Source: Hyphochytrium catenoides
Lineage: Eukaryota; Sar; Hyphochytriomycetes; Hyphochytriales; Hyphochytriaceae
Assembly (NCBI GenBank): GCA_900088475.1
Contig: FLMG01000211.1
Span: forward strand, 1 to 64,000
Reading direction: 5' to 3'
Length of the DNA stretch: 64,000 nt
The notes under the pieces are model-generated. The model did not search any database and was not told the DNA's origin. It saw only the letters and a list, made by a program, of their open reading frames with translations. Numbering within the stretch: the first letter of the stretch is position 1; every line of letters begins with the position of its first letter. Below are positions 58,364-64,000 of the stretch, in pieces. The translations under genes were made by a program, and so were the position numbers.

Positions 58364-59518
58364 CCTGACCACCAAAGTTATTGGGTGACCTGGTACCGAC
58401 TATCAAACCATACTTCGGATCACTGGCCCTAACCTAGAGATTGCGACCCCAAGGTAAAGGATGTCTAACCCAGGTTTGACCGTGAAGGGACGACGTTTGA
58501 CTAAGGAAGTTGTAGAAAAGCTAGCCGCCAGGTTTCCCGCAAGATAAGGACGAGGACCAGGCATCTAGTATAGGACGTTAGGGACAGCAGCAGAGTAGCG
58601 ACGTCGTTGTTGAAATAGTTAGAGCAATGTGATCGGAGCTAACGTCAACAAGGATATCAAGAATCCCTTAGGCCAGCCACAGATATCCTGGCCCCCCGAC
58701 TACTCTGTCACTAGTGAAGTTCAGGGCGGAGAGAGCAGCTATCGGGAAGCGGAATCAGGAGAAATCTATGAAACCTCTGCACTCGATTGCGGGGCTGTGC
58801 ACTCGAAGGTTGCAAGCTGTGACAAAAGCTTCAAAATCTCTGGAAGCGAGTTGAGCCCAAGGAGGAAAGATGAGGGGCAGAGAACCCCACCAACCGGGCG
58901 TAATAATATGCATCCAAACTATACCTTCCAGACGGTTAAGAGACTAATACTACCTCTCGAGATTGATTGAACTTGATTATCGCCTGTTAGTAATCACCAC
59001 CTGCGCTGTAGCAATTTGCCAAAGGCCGAAGGAAGGTCATTTCTTAGGCAGACGCCAGATCTCTGTGAGAGAGAGGGTTGATACAATTTTATACAGTAAG
59101 TGAAAGGTCAATGCAGACAGGAGTGATAGAGATCGCTTGGAAGTCAGCTCCTGCCTGTACGAGTAGATGACAAGCAGGTTTACGCTGTAAGGCAGGAAGG
59201 CAGAGCGCGTGTGAGCTTCATTCGCTAAGTTATAAGCAAGCACTGCAATTCTGTGTTTGCTGGGCGAACGTGAGCATTAAGATCGACCACTTTCGCACGT
59301 CCCTGATTTTGGTCAGTAGCGACAGATTGATCATGCGTCACAGATGATCGTGGATTGCGTTGGTGGCGACGTCGGGCCAATGGCACCATCGTTGATGCTC
59401 TTTGTATCCTACTACACCCTTGCAGCGGTACCCCCTTGGACATCGTGTACACAACGCCTGCATTAGTTGCTCTACTTATAAGGTAAATTGGGACAGCATG
59501 TAGACTAAACACTGTGTC
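58364..59518. other. Intergenic with an uncertain plus-strand reading frame
   Basis: This is the upstream region of PP4R3 and 3' flank of the carnitine acyltransferase, both minus-strand genes. On the plus strand an ATG at 58461 opens a 28-codon frame (MSNPGLTVKGRRLTKEVVEK..., to 58547), and a longer frame without an ATG runs from 58629 to 58970. They could be two exons of a small unrecognised gene, but I found no splice pair that keeps phase convincingly. Confidence 0.35.
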
Positions 59519-62057
59519 CTAGCTGTGGATCTTCTTGATGTGCATCAAAGCTCGTTCGATGCTTTCGGTCATCCCTTCACTATCCGTCTCCTCACAACTC
59601 TTGAAGCTTGTAACGTTAATGGGCACATTGTCATCAAAGATGAGATATCCAATACCATAACCATCCTCAGCTACTGCTCCAAAGTTGAAGAAGTCATAAA
59701 GTGGCGTTGTAACATTGCTGGACGAAATGCGCCATGTGGAGCTCCGTACGCGAATAGGATCCTTGAAGAAAGGATGGACTTTGCCTTCTTTGGATGCAAT
59801 GGACGAAAGAGCAAGCAGGTGCCGGTCGCAACCCATACCCTTCTGTGCAAGCTTTGCAACTTCAATATGCTTTTCAGCCGCTTTCCGGAACGTGGCCTTC
59901 TGCTTGTCGTTGGAGTCATTGTTTAGGACCGATTTTACAAACGCTGCCGCCTCTGGAGGTATAAGGAAAGGGGCAGTGTTTACTTTTCGTTCCACATGCA
60001 TAATAGAAGGGACTAGTCCAGCGAGGCGATCTCCAAAATCATCATCAGCAGGAAGCCAGAAAGACTATTTAGCTGGGTACGCAAAAACATAAAAGTATGA
60101 GGGTCATGGAAAGGCGAACAAACGCACCGTTAGTACACGAACGAATGGTCTCCGTCCGACCATGAAGAAAGTTGCGGACCGCGCATGACTCATAAGTGGG
60201 AGGCAAGACACCGTGCGCGCGGAAGAACGCCAACTGGAAGGATAGCTGAACAACCGCATCTGGACTCAGCTTCCACGTCTGATGTGCACAAATCAAAGAG
60301 AGATCTGACTGTTAACACACAAATATGTGAATGCGGTCGGCTACGCTTACATCTTACCTTCATGAGATTCTTTCCATAACTATCAAAGTTCAGCAAGCTA
60401 GATTGATTATTGGTGATTTCAGCCTGAAAGCGGCGATCCGCAACCTCGATGCCGTCCAGCACTGATTGTGGCAGGTTAAATGTCAGAGCCTGCGGTTTCA
60501 CAGGACTTTTCAAGACAGATGGAGCCTTGGGTAGTTTAGAAAAGCCACTCTCTGTTCCGTGCATATCATGCCAGGCTTCGTGCTGCTCGCAAAACGCGAT
60601 TGTCAGAAGGCTCTAGCTCATGTAAGCTCGGCTTCAGGAGAGATATCGAAAAACTTACAATCCAGCGGTTCCAGGTCATTCCGTCCGAGAAGGAGTGTTC
60701 AAAGTTGATTCCCATCTGGCCATCGGGAGCAACAATAATCTGATGCTTATCAAACCATCTGTTCAAGAGAAAGCCAGCAAGACAACGGCAAGAATGAGGG
60801 TACTAGATCTCAGGGGTGGTCCGAAATAGTGCCATGTCCCTAGTAGATTGTGCGGATCGTTCACCTGTTTCTTCCGTTGCCGTGCAGTATCATGACAGAC
60901 TTCTCCAACTCCGTCTCCGGCTTCTCGTCTTCTAGAACAACTACAGCGAGAGCAGAATCGATCGCTTCCAAAGACGCTCTATTCGTCTCATCGGCCTATA
61001 TTACCGACGTTAGGCGGCGAGCAAAGAATGGTAAAAGGTACAAGCTAAGGTAGAAATGTCGCAAACTCTTTACCTAAAGGAAAGAAAGACATACCTCAAG
61101 GGTAGCCCTATGTTTGGCCCATTCATTACGTTCCTGAGTCGTCAGAACGCCAAGATACGGCCCTTTACCCTGCAAACATCAACGCTTGAGAGACAGTACA
61201 GACGCAGGAGCTTTGGCTAGGTCTACCTTTGGGGCATTGATTATGGACTGCAGGCTTGCGGTCAGCTCATTCTCTGAAATCTGACTACCATCGGTGCCAA
61301 GGACCTCGACTTTGTAAAAGTACGGACCACGGATAACAACAATATGCCTCGAATCCTCGAACAGGGTTACGATGTCTCGGTCCTTCCGTGCTATACGACC
61401 ACCACCAAATTGCAGGGGATATTGGGACATGTCTTGTGGTCCCTTGTCTGGTTCGAGCGCACTGGATTTTACTTTTCTGGACCAGTTGACGCATGAACCG
61501 ACAAACTTGGCAGCTCTTAAAGCTTGGTCCATCCATCCGCTGTTTTCCTCGTCAATAAGGCCATATCCAGGATTGCTATTGATAGGGATGCTGTAGCGGC
61601 CAGCCAGATACATTGCGTCCCAGTCCTCTTCAATGTAACTGTAGGGGTAGCCGCCATTGGCCTCCTGCTTTTTGGTTCTTGCCACCAGCTATGGAATAGT
61701 TTAGACTAGAGAAAGAAGAACTCCGATTAATGGGTCGATACCTGCTCATGGAGTTTCGGTCCATCTGTCTTCTGAAAGTCGCGAACGAGCTTCTCGTGTT
61801 CGGCAAATTTATTATCCGAGACCAGAGGCTTGATAGAAGACAGGTAAAGACTTAGGGTTTGGTCCAGTTCAGGAATGGGAAGCCTTGGAAGATTCAGTGG
61901 ATTGCCATAACGCAGATCCTTATAGTTTGGCCTACAGTATTAGGATGAGGAGTCATCATTACAACTTCAACGAAGACAGCTACACTTACAGCGTAGCGAG
62001 TTGTCGATATGGTATCCGCATAGCAAGGCGCTGCCGCGCCTGATGAATCATCAGCAT
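59519..62057 (-). CDS. Carnitine O-acyltransferase (CPT2/CrAT family), probably mitochondrial
   Basis: The enzyme exchanges acyl groups between CoA and carnitine in fatty-acid import or acetyl shuttling. Nine exons join in phase: 61990-62057, 61742-61931, 61227-61688, 61095-61169, 60865-60995, 60659-60758, 60358-60582, 60128-60278, 59519-59952, giving 611 residues, typical for the family. The first 25 residues ([20 protein letters not shown]...) are basic and lack acidic residues, like a mitochondrial presequence. Family landmarks follow in order: [33 protein letters not shown], FTDxRH-like [30 protein letters not shown], catalytic His in [68 protein letters not shown] and [15 protein letters not shown]. 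The INFEHS motif leans toward CPT2, but chain-length preference is not settled. The start is tentative: upstream open frame continues to a possible acceptor near 62129. Confidence 0.92.
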
Positions 62058-62844
62058 GGTTCCCAGTGGTAAGAGCTTGATTGGCACGTTGGGCGATTCC
62101 TTCAGGAGTTGGGTTGGGTTGAAGCACTGTGAAGCTCAAGGTTCAAGTTCTGAAGCTCACGTCTTCATCTGCAACAAGAATAACTGACACCTTTGGGTGT
62201 ACTGACTGAGATCTTCCAGGTCAAATAGCTAAAGGAGACCTACCCAATGACTAGTCGGCGGCGATGAACGCTGGATGTCTCCTCCTGGCTCCCAACTATA
62301 GAGGTAAAGGTTTTTTATTCAGTAATATACTTATTGACTTCTACTATAGCCTTCTTTTGTAATTGACGTAATGCGACTTTTATAGGTCGCTGTTGTTCTG
62401 GATTCAGAAGATACACTGCACTTGAGGCACTACTAATAACTGTAGGAACTAAAGGACCCTACGAACAGTCATAGAAACAGAGTCTCCTTCTCCCTTCTCC
62501 CCATACAGTACCCCTGTTCGTACCAGTATGTACTCCTGTACACCCAGGCTGTACGAGGTACCACTCGCATTACAGATTGATTCAATTAAAGCTGCATTCT
62601 TCAGAATATATGACTATAATATTTGGAAGAATGTGGTTTGAATTTTAGAAGGCCGTCATGTTTCGCGCCAAAGCATTGACCAAGTGCGACACTCCCGCCA
62701 AAATGGAACTGAAAACTGGAGACAGAAGCAGAACTCTTACTCCTGGGCTTACAACTGAGAAGCTTCAGACAAATCGCAGATAGAGTCTTCCGAGCTAACA
62801 GTCTAGAGCAAATCTTGCCTACTTCCGACGATCACATCGTAACC
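62058..62844. other. Divergent promoter region
   Basis: 787 bases between the divergent starts of the carnitine acyltransferase (minus) and RPA1 (plus). No gene is seen. It is likely to contain both promoters, including T/A-rich stretches near 62310-62400 and 62580-62640. A 5' untranslated exon of either gene may also lie here. Confidence 0.5.
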
Positions 62845-64000
62845 ATGACCGCTTTGTCTCCCAGCTCGATTGCAGCTATTCTAAGCGGCAGAACGGACTT
62901 TCACCCAGTCGTTCAGGTATAGTGTCAGCTTCGTGCCATGGCTATCGCTGCTGCTGATGGTCTGTCCGCAATAGATTCTCGAGGCGAAGCGCATTCCTAA
63001 CATTCAACAGGAGAGATACAAGTAAGTCTGAAGAGTTCCCTGAATGCTATGAAGAGGCTAATAGTTACCAAACCTAGGCTAGTAATCTCCGATGGATCGC
63101 ACTTTTGCCAGGCGATGCTGGCCACACAGCTTCACAATGTAAGGGTCTGCTCCTCCGGCGAATAATCTCTGATACTAAAGCTATCTGCTTCAGCTCATAG
63201 TCAGCCAAAAGATGGGCGTGAATTCTGTCATACGACTTGAGGAATTTGTCTGCAATGAAATCCAAGGACGAAAGTAAGAGAAGCTGATGCTACAACGGAT
63301 ATTACCTTTATCTCATTGTGAGTTGCCTACCCTTCAGGATAGTGATAGTGCTTCATCTTGAAGTACTTGTCCAAGACGCAGGCCATAAGATTGGGAACCC
63401 TCAGATGTTTGAGAGCGGAGGAGCTGCACGTCCAGCTCAAACAGCAGCCCCGCCCATGCAACCTCAACAGCGGACTTATGCACAGCCTCAGACTACTTCA
63501 CAAACCTACGGGCAGCCAAACAACCCAACACCGAGCTATGGACAGTCGAATACGCGTCCAGCTTATGGGCAGACGACTGGAGCGTCTAGCTATGGCCAAA
63601 CTAATGCGAATGTGGGCCAAAGGGAACCCTACAGGGCACCGCAGCAATCAACAGGCTCTTCTGCCTATGGAGGTTACCAGCAGGTAACCTTGTCACTCAC
63701 CGCGTTCCCTTCATTACCCTTCCCCTATTTAGCAACCCCGAGGAAGGGGACTAACGCGATCATTTGGCTCCCAGTCCAACCCATACATGCAAAATCGGGC
63801 CGCCCCTGTTGTCCGAGACGACGGCGACGCCCCACGAGTGGCTACCATCAAGATGCTCAACCCCTATCAAAACCGATGGACTATTAAGGCAAGGCTAACG
63901 GCCAAGTCTGAGATTCGCCGTTGGTCAAATGCGCGGGGAGAAGGCAAGCTGTTCAGCATTGATCTTCTGGACAACAGCGGGGAAGTGCGCGCTACCTTTT
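62845..64000 (+). CDS. RPA1: Replication protein A 70 kDa subunit, 5' part (cut by window edge)
   Basis: RPA1 is the large subunit of the single-stranded-DNA-binding heterotrimer used in replication, repair and checkpoint signalling. Exons in phase: 62845-62916, 62975-63021, 63078-63138, 63194-63273, 63338-63683, 63775 onward, cut at 64000. The N-terminal OB fold reads FHPVVQ then ILEAKRIPNIQQERYKLVIS, AMLATQLHN and VIRLEEFVCNEIQGRKIVIV, the protein-interaction domain. A low-complexity linker follows with repeated YGQ units. The start of DNA-binding domain A is exact for the family: IKMLNPYQNRWTIKARLTAK, IRRWSNARGEGKLFSIDLLD and NSGEVRATF. Introns are 55 to 91 bases. The plus-strand frame that runs on past 63683 is intronic read-through. 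The remaining domains B and C and the zinc region must lie beyond the window. Confidence 0.95.

Noticed and set aside
1-64000. CRISPR arrays, bacterial operons, ribosome binding sites, prophage
   Set aside because: The window is eukaryotic: spliceosomal introns throughout, eukaryote-only genes, and no regularly spaced direct repeats.

Overview
The window is nuclear DNA from a eukaryote, probably a unicellular one. Genes are split by GT-AG introns, many of them 53 to 110 bases, and TAA, TAG and TGA all serve as stops, so the code is standard. The gene set is eukaryotic housekeeping: TBP, RPA1, PP4R3, UBE2W, RBMX2 and DNA-PKcs. One small membrane protein ends in an 'FYxxHNPxKL...LLxxYxGREdeLfxxLexKYG'-type motif that I associate with stramenopile, alveolate and other protist proteins. 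This hints at the SAR group, but I cannot name the species.

Layout. 1.0-3.2 kb: a PX-BAR sorting nexin on the plus strand, with frame problems. 4.2-7.0 kb: a secretory multiple inositol polyphosphate phosphatase, plus. 7.4-9.0 kb: the spliceosomal protein RBMX2/Ist3, minus. 9.3-10.7 kb: a small unknown membrane protein, plus. 11.2-13.2 kb: a neutral sphingomyelinase, minus. 14.3-16.2 kb: TATA-binding protein in seven exons, minus. 17.5-19.6 kb: an intronless dynamin-family GTPase, minus.

From 19.6 to 36 kb the character changes. Intergenic stretches are long (0.8-3.2 kb) and the few genes are intronless or nearly so and unrecognised: a polytopic membrane protein (22.8-24.5 kb), two related cysteine-rich secreted or GPI-type proteins (26.2 and 30.2 kb), and a four-helix membrane protein (33.2-34.2 kb). 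Between the two paralogues lies a decayed non-LTR retrotransposon fragment.

From 36 kb housekeeping genes resume: a DUF4112 membrane protein (36.0-37.0 kb, plus), the E2 enzyme UBE2W (38.5-39.3 kb, plus), and a full-length DNA-PKcs (39.4-52.7 kb, minus) whose first 4,142 codons form a single exon. Then follow PP4R3/SMEK (53.5-58.4 kb, minus, about 18 exons including a 22-base micro-exon), a mitochondrial-type carnitine acyltransferase (59.5-62.1 kb, minus, 9 exons) and the 5' part of RPA1 (62.8 kb to the window edge, plus).

Functionally DNA-PKcs, RPA1 and PP4R3 (which targets phosphatase PP4, known to act on RPA and DNA-damage substrates) all belong to genome maintenance, but their proximity need not mean co-regulation. 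Exon models were built by hand from splice-site consensus, phase continuity and protein-family similarity; no alignment program was run.
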